From NCBI GenBank assembly GCA_003164275.1, contig PLSY01000404.1, positions 1-17,894 of the forward strand: 17,894 bases of DNA. The letters are read 5' to 3'. This stretch comes from Acidimicrobiaceae bacterium. GTDB taxonomy: Bacteria; Actinomycetota; Acidimicrobiia; Acidimicrobiales; RAAP-2. Shown here in pieces: positions 5,121 to 13,607 of this stretch. The stretch's first letter is position 1. Every line of letters starts with the position of its first letter. The position numbers were made by a program, and so were the translations under genes. The notes beneath the pieces were generated by a model that saw nothing but the letters and a program-made list of their open reading frames with translations, was not told the DNA's origin and searched no databases.

Positions 5121-7439
5121 ATGACTTTGAGCGGGTTTGATCGACGGAAGTGCGTGGCAGTGCCGGTCGGCTGTGGCTTGGTGCTGATGGCGGGTTTGCT
5201 AGCTGCCCCGGTGGCATCAGCGGGGGCAATAGCAGCCCCCGCTGCCAAGGCGACCTCCACGGCACCCACGGTGGCTGGCTTCGCGGCCACTCCGACCTCA
5301 CTTGGCTCCGCCGGAGGGCCGGTGTTGCTTTCGGCCCAGGTGAGCAGCGCCTCCTCCTGTGTCTTCTCCTCTGTCCCGACCGTCGCCGGACTCCCAGCGA
5401 CGGTGCCGTGCACCTCAGGAACGGTGAGCCACAACATCACAGTTCCAGCCAATGCGACCACCAAGGCTGCCAAGTACAAGTTCGGACTGTCCGTGGTGGG
5501 TACCAAGACCGTCAAGGCAAAGGCCCTCAAACTCACTGAGAGTGCCGCTACTGCCAAGCCGACGGTCACCTCAGTTAGTCCGTCGTCCGGCTCCCAAGAT
5601 GGAGGCACCCTGGTGACCATCAAGGGTAAGAATCTCACTGGAGCCACAGCCGTCGCCTTCGGTGCGACCCCAGGCCCAAACGTCGTTGCATCTTCGGCGA
5701 CCATCGTGACGGCGACTGTTCCAGCGGGCACCGGGAAGGTCAATCTCACGGTCACGACCCCAGGTGGGACTTCGCCGGTGAGCACCAAAGCCACCTTCAC
5801 CTACGTCCCCTCACCCATCGTGAGGAGCATCAGCCCAGGGTGGGGGCCTCACGCTGGCGGTACCTCCGTGACCATCAGCGGAACCAATCTCCTGGGGGCG
5901 ACAAGCGTCAGATTCGGGACTAAGTCGGCGACGGTCACCGTCGACACGCCCACCTCGATCACTGCGACCAGCCCTGCCGAGTCCGTGGGGACCGTCGACG
6001 TCACGGTTGCGACCTCAAATGGGATTTCTGCAACTTCACCTTCTGATCAGTTCGCATACACCAGCGTGATCACGACCTGCACCGGGACGATCAGCTCGGA
6101 TAGCGAGCTTGCGTCCGGGGATTACACCAATTGCTCGCTTGACGTTCCGACAGGCTTCACACTCGCTATCGATCCGGGAGCAGTTGTGAAATTCGGTCTC
6201 GGTGCCCAGATCACCGTCGAGGGCACGCTCGATGCTGTCGGGACGGCGACCGACCCCGTCGTGTTCACATCCATCAACGACGACTCGATCGGCGGAGCGA
6301 CAGGGAGCGGAAGCCCGGCTGCCGGTGATTGGGGTGGGATCACAACGCCGTACTTCATCGTTGCAGGCAACCCTGTCGATCCTGGCTCAGTGGACCTTAA
6401 GTACGCACAAGTCAGTTACTCATCGGGTGGCATCTCCGCCAACCCCTACGGTTTCAACACGGGCAGCGTGTCCATCACCGACACGTCCTTCGACAACACG
6501 ATGGGCTGCAGCGTCTGGCTAAACGAGAACTCGCTCAGCTCGGTGCCGGTCATCGAAGACAACTCAGTCACCAATGCCGTGGGATTGGGCTATGGGTTCG
6601 GACCCAATTGCGGGTACTACATTCGCGGCGACCGTCTGAATCTTGATGAGGTGAGTGGAAACGCCGCATCAGGGGGAGCGGTGTTCGCAGTCGATGGAGA
6701 CGTGGCTTCGTCGACGTGGAATCCCGGCCCACTTGGATTGGTCATTGCCAACTCCCTGGACATTCCAGAAGGGACCACCTTGACCGTTGCGCCGGGCACC
6801 GTGGTGAAAGCTGGAGGCTCGGACATCACCGTCGAGGGCACGCTCGATGCTGTCGGGACGGCGACCGACCCCGTCGTGTTCACATCCATCAACGACGACT
6901 CGATCGGCGGAGCGACAGGGAGCGGAAGCCCGGCTGCCGGTGATTGGGGTGGGATCGAGCTAGGTACGGGACAAGCTTCCTCTGAGTTCTCGTACGCCGT
7001 GTTCGAGTACGCGTCCGCTGCCATCCAGGTGGCACTCCTGGACGTTCTGCCTGTCACCTATTCGGTCTTTTCGCACAACATCGCAGCCATCACTGTGCAG
7101 ACCACCGCGGACGATGACCCCGTCCTTGGCGCTCTCGATTGCGTTCCCCCATACCTCTCCGTTATCGATGCAAGCACGGATTGGTTCGGCTCAACCGGCT
7201 ACCCAGCACCGAGCATCGACCTGCTGGGTCTGCTCGGAGGAGTGATCCCGAGTGACTTCTCATCGCTCTACGGTGCCGTATCGAGCTACGGGAGCGCAGA
7301 AGTTGGGCTGGGCGACAATACGATCCCGTGGTCGGTCTACACCTGTCCGGCACTCTTCGACTTTCCGATCCCGGTGACTGCCGTCATCTTCAACGCGGTG
7401 CCGAGCTATCCACTGAGCAACGCTGCATACGAGGAGTAG
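5121..7439 (+). CDS. Secreted surface protein with two TIG/IPT domains and beta-helix-like repeats (772 aa)
   Basis: A signal peptide is visible: basic start (FDRRK), a hydrophobic core to about residue 30 and a likely cut after VASA (about 34). Residues about 150-231 and 232-316 are two IPT/TIG immunoglobulin-like domains, each starting P-x-V-x-S-(V/I)-SP and containing GGT-x-VTI-x-G-x-NL. From about 318 the protein is rich in short Thr/Val/Gly strands of the type IVEGTLDAVG, typical of parallel beta-helix proteins. A 44-residue block occurs twice unchanged (364-407 and 569-612). There is no LPxTG motif, lipobox or C-terminal membrane helix, so it is probably secreted or held non-covalently. 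The ATG at 5121 follows a G-rich ribosome site. The gene lies between mob and transfer genes, so it is probably cargo; adhesion or cell contact is a guess from architecture. Confidence 0.82.
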   Translation: MTLSGFDRRKCVAVPVGCGLVLMAGLLAAPVASAGAIAAPAAKATSTAPTVAGFAATPTSLGSAGGPVLLSAQVSSASSCVFSSVPTVAGLPATVPCTSGTVSHNITVPANATTKAAKYKFGLSVVGTKTVKAKALKLTESAATAKPTVTSVSPSSGSQDGGTLVTIKGKNLTGATAVAFGATPGPNVVASSATIVTATVPAGTGKVNLTVTTPGGTSPVSTKATFTYVPSPIVRSISPGWGPHAGGTSVTISGTNLLGATSVRFGTKSATVTVDTPTSITATSPAESVGTVDVTVATSNGISATSPSDQFAYTSVITTCTGTISSDSELASGDYTNCSLDVPTGFTLAIDPGAVVKFGLGAQITVEGTLDAVGTATDPVVFTSINDDSIGGATGSGSPAAGDWGGITTPYFIVAGNPVDPGSVDLKYAQVSYSSGGISANPYGFNTGSVSITDTSFDNTMGCSVWLNENSLSSVPVIEDNSVTNAVGLGYGFGPNCGYYIRGDRLNLDEVSGNAASGGAVFAVDGDVASSTWNPGPLGLVIANSLDIPEGTTLTVAPGTVVKAGGSDITVEGTLDAVGTATDPVVFTSINDDSIGGATGSGSPAAGDWGGIELGTGQASSEFSYAVFEYASAAIQVALLDVLPVTYSVFSHNIAAITVQTTADDDPVLGALDCVPPYLSVIDASTDWFGSTGYPAPSIDLLGLLGGVIPSDFSSLYGAVSSYGSAEVGLGDNTIPWSVYTCPALFDFPIPVTAVIFNAVPSYPLSNAAYEE
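6210..6341 (+). repeat. 132-bp exact direct repeat, copy 1
   Basis: This is identical base for base to 6825-6956 and in frame (44 codons, from ATCACCGTCGAGGGC to GGTGGGATC). It lies in the beta-helix part of the surface protein gene. The copies start 615 bp apart, so recombination between them would delete 205 codons and keep the frame. Confidence 0.95.
6825..6956 (+). repeat. 132-bp exact direct repeat, copy 2
   Basis: Partner of 6210-6341 with no differences. The sequence next to each copy diverges at once, so the identity reflects a recent local duplication or gene conversion. Confidence 0.95.
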
Positions 7440-7610
7440 GGCTTTGCACCCAGACTGTCAGATTCGACCGATTGTGACTCGCCCGTTGAGCCTCCCGGTT
7501 GACCAGGCAGATCATGGGACTCAACCCATGCGCTCAATCAACGGGACTGATTGCAGTCGGGCAGACGGGCGACCAGACGAGGTCCGGATCGCCGGATATC
7601 CGAAGTCTCT
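7440..7610. other. Convergent intergenic gap between surface protein and methylase-helicase
   Basis: The plus-strand surface gene and the minus-strand transfer operon both end here. The first 60 bp are similar to the sequence after the truncated paralogue at 4985. I see no strong terminator; only short dyads such as GACTG-ATTG-CAGTC (about 7545-7560) are present. Confidence 0.5.
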
Positions 7611-10600
7611 CTAGCGATCGATATCGGACATCGACAATTCGTCAGCCAGCTCGCTGTCCATTTCTAACTCCAGCTCTAAGTCCAGATCCAAGGACGACGC
7701 GTACGGGGATACCGCGAGGGTGTTCTCTGTGCTGGTGTGGATCTCGGGGGTTCCCGAGGGGAATGCAGTGGGGGCAAGGTTGACCACCTCGTCTTCGACG
7801 CCGACGGGTCGTTCCGTTCGGATCTCGATTTCGGGAGCGGGCGCCTTCGTTGCTTCCGGCGCCGCCTCTGTCTCCGCGTCGGGCATCAGGGCCTCGGTGA
7901 TCTCGGCCTGGCGGGCCCGGAGATTGGCGAGTCGCCCTGCCTGGTCGAAGGCCTTGCCCATCATCTGTTGGGCTTGGTCAACGTTAGCGACGATGACTTC
8001 CAACTCCCGGACATCGTTGCTCAAGCGCTCTTCGAGGTCCCCAAGGCGATTGGTGAGCCTGCTTACCAATCCGACAGGGTGTTCGTGGTCGATGTCCGTG
8101 GTGGCGATCACGATAGGGCGCACCGGGGCGTCGGGGAACTGGAGATGCAGCTCGGTCTCTGCAAGCTCGCCTTTCACCGCGATCACCAGGTCCAGACCGG
8201 CGAGGTACCCGACCTCGATGGTCTCTCCGAACCGGTGACGGGCGTCTACGAGTGCCTGCTTGATCCGCTCACCGGCATCTGCACGCTTCTCACAGGTCAC
8301 GCCTGTGATGGTGGCTTTGAACGCATCGCCAGCGATGTCTGTTCGGAGCTCCAGAGTGTGCTCGATTCTGGAGATGTCGCGCTCCAGGCGCTCGATGGCC
8401 GAGGGCGCAGACGTGATCGTCTTGGCGAGTCGGCGCTGTTCTGTGGCGTGTGCGTGGGCGATGCGTTCGAGCTTCGCCACCTCGGAGTCCACGCCAGCCT
8501 TTTCCATGATCAACGGGTTCCCGGTGGCGAGGGCCTTCACCTCGCCGTAGCTGAGGGACTGTTCGCTGACGTCGTCTACCTGGCGAGCAAGCTCCTTGTC
8601 ACCCCGGGTCACCTGGGCGATGAACGCGGCCTTCCGTTCGACCGTTCCCCACATGAAGACATCGAAGCTAGATTCGGTGACGTAGCGGAGCACCGCGACG
8701 TCACGGTTCAAGTTCCCCTGGCGGAGAATCCTGCCCTCTCGCTGTTCGATGTCGGCTGGCCTCCAGGGACAGTCGAGATGATGGAGTGCCACCGCTCGGG
8801 CCTGGATGTTCGTACCGACCCCCATTTTCTCGGTCGAGCCAACGAGCACGGCCACTGCACCGGATCGGCACTGTGCGAACAGCTCGGCCTTCTCCCGATC
8901 GTTCTTGGCATCGTGCATGAAACGCACCGCCTCTCTGGGTACCCCTCGCTCGGTGAGTTGCGCCTTCAGCTCGTCGTAGACGTTCCACTCCCGTCGAGGC
9001 GTTCCGATGTCGCAGAACACCAGCTGCAGTGCGCCGGGGCGCGCTCCCTCCGCCGGGAAGCGCTTATCCGACGTGTCAGCCCAGATCCGTGCGATGCGAT
9101 CCGCCGCGGCGCTGATCTTTCCGCCATCGGGGTCCGGGCGCAGTCCGACCAACCGGAGGTCGAGAGCGGCCTTGCGCCCATCCCCGGTCAGCTTCAACAT
9201 GTTGTCCTCTTCGGGCCGGACCGACCCCCGAGACACGGCCTCAGCCCGGGCCACCAGGCTCTCCACGTAGGTCCTCAGGCCTGGAGACGGGGGGACCACC
9301 ACCACTTCGGGCCGGCCGCCGATGAGGTTCGGGGTGGCCAGATTGAGTTGCTCGGCTGTCCTCACGTCGGCAACCTCGGAGAACATCGAGAGCAGGTCGG
9401 GGACATTGGCGAAGCGAGCGAAGCGGTCCTTCATCCGGTAACTGCCGCCGTCCGGGGCGAGCTCGAGGGCGGTGACTGTGCGCCCGAAGTTCGCCGCCCA
9501 GGCGTCGAAGGTGGCGATACCGGCGGCCTCCAGAGCGTCAGGCTGGAGGAAGCGCTGCATGACGTAGAGCTCGGAGATGGAGTTGGCCACGAACGTGGCG
9601 GTGGCGAAGGTGGCGACTCGGCTGCCATGGCGCTCGCGTAGTACCCGCAGTTTCAATTCGATGTCCATCGCGCGTTTCGATCCCGCACCGCCCACCCCCT
9701 GTATCCGGGTGGGGAAGGCGAGGTTCTTCGCCAAGTGAGCCTCATCCAAAAAGATGTAGTCGACCCCTGTTTCCTCGAAGGTCACCCCATCGAGGCGGCG
9801 GCCGTCCTCCCTGGTCGCCTTGATCCGCTCCTCCATCCGGATGATGTCGGCCTCCAGCTTCTTCACGCTCAGGCCGTGCTCCTCTTTCGATTGCACCTGG
9901 GCGGCCCGGTAGGCCCTGACCTGGGACTCGAGGTAGGTGGCCTCGGACTCTGCTGAGACCGGGATCCGGACGAAGGCGTCGTGGGTAATGACGACCGCGT
10001 CCCAGTCCCCGGTGGCACACCTGGCCACGAACTCTTTGCGCGCAGTGGCCGCGGTGGCCTCTCTGGTCGCCACCAGGATGTTCGCCAACGGATAGGCCTG
10101 GAGAAACTCGGCGCTGAACTGTTCGAGCATGTGGTTCGGGACCACATAGGCCGGCTTGGAGACGAGGCCGAGGCGCTTCATCTCCATCCCGGCCATCACC
10201 ATGGTTGCTGTCTTGCCGGCACCGACCGCGTGGCCGAGCAGGACTGCCGGCTCCTGCACGGACCGCCAGGTGGCGTCCAGCTGATGGCGGTGCGGTTGGA
10301 ACGCCGACGAGAGTCCTGGCAGGGACTGGTGCGTGCCGTCCCAGGAGGGCAGAACGACGGAGTTGAACAGCTCGTTGTAACGGGTCGCCAGTCGCTCGGA
10401 TCGTCTTTCGTCCTCCCAGATCCACGTGGCGAAACGGTCGGAGAGGACCTGCTGCTTCTCCTTCGCCAGCAGCGTGGCTTCTGGATTGAACACCCGGCCG
10501 CCATCCCCATCGGAGTCGTAGACGGAAGCAGAGCTCTGATTGAGCGACTTGTTGAGCAGGTTGACCGCATCGAGCCGGTCCGTTCCCCAGGTGGACGTCA

Positions 10601-12614
10601 TGGCCAGGCTCTGTTTCTGCCAGGTCGGGACGGCAACTGTCCAGGTGGCCGTGACCTCTATATGTTCCACGGCCACTTGGGTAGCCCCGAGCACTTCACG
10701 GACGAATGCGGACACATCAGTCGATTCGATCCAGGTGGCCCCGGGCCGGCCGTCGATCTGTTCGGGCAACAGGTCGTCGGGGAGGACCGCCTGGAGAGCG
10801 GACACATTGGTGGCCAGCGAAGGATCGTCAAGGGCTGCCGCCTCACCAACACGTAGCTTTGCTCGCACGTTGCCCGACAGGTAGCGGGCAGCCGGGATGA
10901 GTTCTCCGCTCACCGGATCGTCGAATACCAGAGTGCCGAGGCGATCCCGGGCGTCGGTGGGATCGATATCGAGGAGAGTGGCCACCCGAGCAAGGGTGAC
11001 GGCTCCGTGTTCGTCGAGGCAGATCGTGACGGCCTCTTCGGGACTGTCGGCCCGTCCTCGCACCTCGCGGGGTCCGACCACCCGTTCCGAGAAGATCGCC
11101 GCCTTGTCCGCTGTCTGGGTATCGGAGTCGAAGACCTCGAGCGCGAGCAGGGACGGGAAGTCCGGATCGGAGCGAAACCCTCCGAGCTTCGGGTTCCGCC
11201 GACCGATGATCGCCTCACCGGTGTCGGGGTCGCTTCTTCCGGTCTCATAACTGGTGAACCGGCTGATCGGCTGGTGGCGGGCGACGTACTCGTCATAGCG
11301 GCGATTCAGGCGCTCCTGTGCGTCCCGAAATGCACCGTCCTCGGTGTTTCCGGCTTGGAGGGCGAGCACCTCGGCCAAGGTGTCACGCAATCCACACAGC
11401 GCACGCAGCTCTTGGGCGTGACTCTTCGGTGTCGCCTGAAACGGCTCCAGCTCGCCGTTTCGCACCCGGGCGAAGGTCGCCATACCTGTCGCCACTATGG
11501 AGCCCTCTTTGCGTACCGGGAACTGGTCGGGGACCAGCTCGCGAGAGCTGATTGCCGGGCCCGCAGCAGCTTGGACGGGCGCAGACCTTGGCTGGTAGGT
11601 GAGACCGGTGGCCTTGGCCACAGAAACGATTGCCGCCATGGCCGGGGCGATCGTTCGATCTGGGTCGGCGATCACGTCTAGATCGGTGGCCCCGTACTGG
11701 CCGTTGACCCGACGCAGCTCTCCGATGATCATCTCGGGGTGGGTGGCGAAGTACTCGTTGATGACAACCTCGCCGTCGACAGTCGTCACCGGGCTGAGGG
11801 TCAGCCATTGCTCGCCGGCTCGCGCATCACCAGGGGACCGCTTCCGCAGGATGACCACATCGGTCACCACGTCGGTTCCCGACGCCGCTCGGAAGGTGCC
11901 GGCCGGGAGCCGGATAGCTCCGAGCAGGTCCGCCCGGTCGGCCATCTCCCGGCGGGCTGCGTCAGCCTGCGCATCCAAGGTGAACCGACTGGTGACCACG
12001 GCCACTAGCCCCCCGGGCCGGGTGAGGTCGAGGCCTTTCAGAATGAAGTGGTTATGGATCGAATGTCGTCCGGTGTTGTGGGCCGGGTCGTGCAGTGTGA
12101 TCTTGCCGAACGGGACATTCCCGATGACCAGGTCCATGTCACCGTCAGGCAGCGCAGTGTCCGCGAAGCTTTCTGCCCGGATGGTCGCAGACGGGTAGAG
12201 CGCGGCGGCAATGTCGGCTGTCACCGGGTCGAGTTCGACCCCGGTAATCGCACAACCAACGGGTGCGAAGCCGATGAAGTTGCCAGAGCCGCACCCGGGC
12301 TCCAGCACCCGCCCGCCCACAAAGCCCAGGTCCGCGACAACGGACCAGACCGCCTGGACCACTTCGGCTGAGGTGTAGTGGGCGTTGATCGTGGTCCGAC
12401 GTGCCGCCGCCCACTCCTTCTCGGAGAGCAGTGTGTGTAGCTCGGCCCGGGTCGGGCCGAACCGGGGGTTCGCCTCGTCGAACACCTCGGGAATCGCTCC
12501 CCAGCTCGCCCATCGGGCGAGGGTGGTCTGCTCGAAAGCGGCAGGCGATCGGGACTCGGCCTGGAGTTCGCGCAATAGATGCAGCGCAGCCAGGTTGGCG
12601 TTGACCTTTGCCAC
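7611..12614 (-). CDS. Giant fused DNA methylase-helicase with acidic/leucine tail (about 1667 aa or slightly longer)
   Basis: This is one polypeptide with two enzyme modules. Numbered from the GTG at 12614, the first is a DNA adenine methylase: SAM motif VLEPGCGSGNFIG at 103-115 and catalytic-type NVPFG at 166-170 (an NPPF variant). The second is an SF2 helicase: Walker A GHAVGAGKTATM (Lys about 801), DEAH at 957-960, the TATATF motif soon after and QREGRILRQG at about 1291-1300. A long charged, probably coiled-coil segment follows, then a tail of DL and EL dipeptides ending LSMSDIDR. Such fusions occur in mobile elements and large phages; phage P1 DarB, an antirestriction protein, has this layout. 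The role here is likely protection or processing of incoming DNA. The start is doubtful: family-like sequence FRPAGQLDLAPPG extends to about 12656, yet no ATG, GTG or TTG is in frame there. Confidence 0.85.
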   Translation of the reverse strand: MAKVNANLAALHLLRELQAESRSPAAFEQTTLARWASWGAIPEVFDEANPRFGPTRAELHTLLSEKEWAAARRTTINAHYTSAEVVQAVWSVVADLGFVGGRVLEPGCGSGNFIGFAPVGCAITGVELDPVTADIAAALYPSATIRAESFADTALPDGDMDLVIGNVPFGKITLHDPAHNTGRHSIHNHFILKGLDLTRPGGLVAVVTSRFTLDAQADAARREMADRADLLGAIRLPAGTFRAASGTDVVTDVVILRKRSPGDARAGEQWLTLSPVTTVDGEVVINEYFATHPEMIIGELRRVNGQYGATDLDVIADPDRTIAPAMAAIVSVAKATGLTYQPRSAPVQAAAGPAISSRELVPDQFPVRKEGSIVATGMATFARVRNGELEPFQATPKSHAQELRALCGLRDTLAEVLALQAGNTEDGAFRDAQERLNRRYDEYVARHQPISRFTSYETGRSDPDTGEAIIGRRNPKLGGFRSDPDFPSLLALEVFDSDTQTADKAAIFSERVVGPREVRGRADSPEEAVTICLDEHGAVTLARVATLLDIDPTDARDRLGTLVFDDPVSGELIPAARYLSGNVRAKLRVGEAAALDDPSLATNVSALQAVLPDDLLPEQIDGRPGATWIESTDVSAFVREVLGATQVAVEHIEVTATWTVAVPTWQKQSLAMTSTWGTDRLDAVNLLNKSLNQSSASVYDSDGDGGRVFNPEATLLAKEKQQVLSDRFATWIWEDERRSERLATRYNELFNSVVLPSWDGTHQSLPGLSSAFQPHRHQLDATWRSVQEPAVLLGHAVGAGKTATMVMAGMEMKRLGLVSKPAYVVPNHMLEQFSAEFLQAYPLANILVATREATAATARKEFVARCATGDWDAVVITHDAFVRIPVSAESEATYLESQVRAYRAAQVQSKEEHGLSVKKLEADIIRMEERIKATREDGRRLDGVTFEETGVDYIFLDEAHLAKNLAFPTRIQGVGGAGSKRAMDIELKLRVLRERHGSRVATFATATFVANSISELYVMQRFLQPDALEAAGIATFDAWAANFGRTVTALELAPDGGSYRMKDRFARFANVPDLLSMFSEVADVRTAEQLNLATPNLIGGRPEVVVVPPSPGLRTYVESLVARAEAVSRGSVRPEEDNMLKLTGDGRKAALDLRLVGLRPDPDGGKISAAADRIARIWADTSDKRFPAEGARPGALQLVFCDIGTPRREWNVYDELKAQLTERGVPREAVRFMHDAKNDREKAELFAQCRSGAVAVLVGSTEKMGVGTNIQARAVALHHLDCPWRPADIEQREGRILRQGNLNRDVAVLRYVTESSFDVFMWGTVERKAAFIAQVTRGDKELARQVDDVSEQSLSYGEVKALATGNPLIMEKAGVDSEVAKLERIAHAHATEQRRLAKTITSAPSAIERLERDISRIEHTLELRTDIAGDAFKATITGVTCEKRADAGERIKQALVDARHRFGETIEVGYLAGLDLVIAVKGELAETELHLQFPDAPVRPIVIATTDIDHEHPVGLVSRLTNRLGDLEERLSNDVRELEVIVANVDQAQQMMGKAFDQAGRLANLRARQAEITEALMPDAETEAAPEATKAPAPEIEIRTERPVGVEDEVVNLAPTAFPSGTPEIHTSTENTLAVSPYASSLDLDLELELEMDSELADELSMSDIDR

Positions 12615-12667
12615 TTGCCCGGGCGGGGCCAGGTCGAGCTGTCCCGCCGGGCGAAAGGCGCTCGCCT

Positions 12668-12946
12668 CTAGATGTCGTCCACCAGTTCCACTTCCATGCC
12701 CTCCTCGTAACCCTTCTCGGGCGGGGGATAGAGCAGATCCTGGATCGTCTCCTCGGCCATCTGCCTGGTGGCCAGGTCCTTCTCCCCGAGCTCCGGTCTC
12801 GAGAGCTTCGAGTAGATCGAAGAGACTTGGCGTTCGGCTTCCTCCCCGATCTGGGTGAAGTACGCCTCTTTGTCCTCGATGGTCCGGAACCGGTGCGGGC
12901 AGTACTCGAACATGTAATTCTTCGCCTTCAGACCGTAGGGGTTCAT
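12668..12946 (-). CDS. Small conserved-looking transfer-operon protein (92 aa)
   Basis: The protein begins MNPYGLKAKNYMFEYCPHRF and contains an acidic/helical middle (YFTQIGEEAERQVSSIYSKL) and an acidic end VELVDDI. I do not recognise a named domain, but short proteins with this MNPYG-start and TxxGEEAxxQ-like pattern sit just upstream of the large methylase-helicase in other actinobacterial elements, as I recall. The ATG at 12946 is preferred over the in-frame GTG at 12955 because AAAGGTGG lies 5 bases before the ATG and covers that GTG. The gene ends only about 10-50 bp before the methylase-helicase coding sequence, so the two are surely cotranscribed and probably coupled. It might be a partner or chaperone of the enzyme; no function can be shown. 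Confidence 0.75.
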   Translation of the reverse strand: MNPYGLKAKNYMFEYCPHRFRTIEDKEAYFTQIGEEAERQVSSIYSKLSRPELGEKDLATRQMAEETIQDLLYPPPEKGYEEGMEVELVDDI

Positions 12947-13065
12947 CGTTGCCACCTTTCAATAGCTGGTCGAAATCGAGCTGATTCTCGTTGCTCTTCC
13001 GTCGGAGACCTCGGCGTCTCACGATCGCCCTCCGCCAGCATAATTCGATGGTGTGACGCGGAGCA

Positions 13066-13101
13066 TTCCCGGTGACCGCCCTGGTAGGCAGTGACCGGGA
13101 A
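13066..13101. terminator. Inverted repeat in the operon gap (possible attenuator)
   Basis: Arms TTCCCGGTGAC (13066-13076) and GTGACCGGGAA (13091-13101) pair with one mismatch and a 14-nt loop, in the roughly 210-bp gap between the coiled-coil gene and the 92-aa gene. There is no T-run on the minus strand. It may reduce read-through or mark a processing point. The sequence CGAATTATGC, at about 13040-13050 on the minus strand, could be part of a promoter for the downstream pair, but this is weak. Confidence 0.35.
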
Positions 13102-13157
13102 GCGCCGGGGCGGAGGCGGCCCGGAAGGGTCGCGAGGCACGAGCCATGGCGGGCGGC

Positions 13158-13607
13158 CTAGCGCCCGAGGTCGGTCGTCGAGAACGACCTGGTCATGGCC
13201 AAGTCGAGGTCGAGGTCCAGGTCCAGGTCCAGGTCCATATCCATGTCGAGGTCCAGGGCTGAGCTACCCATCTCGGCCCTCTCGCATGACCCAGTGATCT
13301 GCTCTTCTGACCCTGGCGAGGGGAGTCCGACCTCGGGGTCGACGGCCTTGCGCGCTTCTGACGCCCGCTCTTCGCCCTGGCGAGTGATGCGTTGTTGTGC
13401 CAGAAGCGCATTGGCCTCGCGTTCGGCCCGTTTGCGCTCCTCGAGCTGGCGGGCTGCTTCGGCCGCCATGCGCCGTTCGGCTTCCGCTTCGTTCTGGCGA
13501 CGGCGTGCCCGCTGTTCGGTCATCTGGAGCCCACCGGACAGCGTGGTGCGCAACATCTGGGTCAGATGTCCGTGCAGCTCCTGGGTGATGTTCTCTTCTT
13601 CAGCCAT
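13158..13607 (-). CDS. Small coiled-coil protein with Asp-Leu tail (149 aa)
   Basis: Residues about 28-88 are an Arg/Glu/Ala-rich helix with heptad-like spacing (for example RRRQNEAEAERRMAAEAARQ), a probable coiled coil with no membrane segment or signal peptide. A Pro/Gly-rich linker leads to residues 118-136, an alternating tail of LD, MD and DL dipeptides, and the end AMTRSFSTTDLGR. Small charged coiled-coil proteins occur next to traG in actinobacterial elements, but no function is known to me. The start overlaps the end of the DUF4913 gene by 8 bp and has an AGAGGGA site 7 bases upstream. The tail resembles those of the relaxase and the methylase-helicase, which suggests a shared partner. 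It could be an adaptor between enzyme cargo and the coupling protein; this is inference. Confidence 0.8.
   Translation of the reverse strand: MAEEENITQELHGHLTQMLRTTLSGGLQMTEQRARRRQNEAEAERRMAAEAARQLEERKRAEREANALLAQQRITRQGEERASEARKAVDPEVGLPSPGSEEQITGSCERAEMGSSALDLDMDMDLDLDLDLDLDLAMTRSFSTTDLGR

Noticed and set aside
5121..7439. Sortase-anchored adhesin
   Set aside because: The C-terminus ends NAAYEE with no LPxTG, hydrophobic stretch or basic tail, so only a secreted state can be supported.
4703..7450. An 11-bp match GGCTTTGCACC at 4703-4713 and 7440-7450, considered as a recombination microhomology
   Set aside because: At 4703 it lies within the DUF6788-like coding remnant and at 7440 after the surface gene stop; the positions do not fit the breakpoint of the truncated paralogue, so it is probably chance.
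7737..9641. Long plus-strand open frame (634 codons) inside the methylase-helicase
   Set aside because: It is an antisense shadow of a gene with intact helicase motifs; such frames are common opposite high-GC genes.
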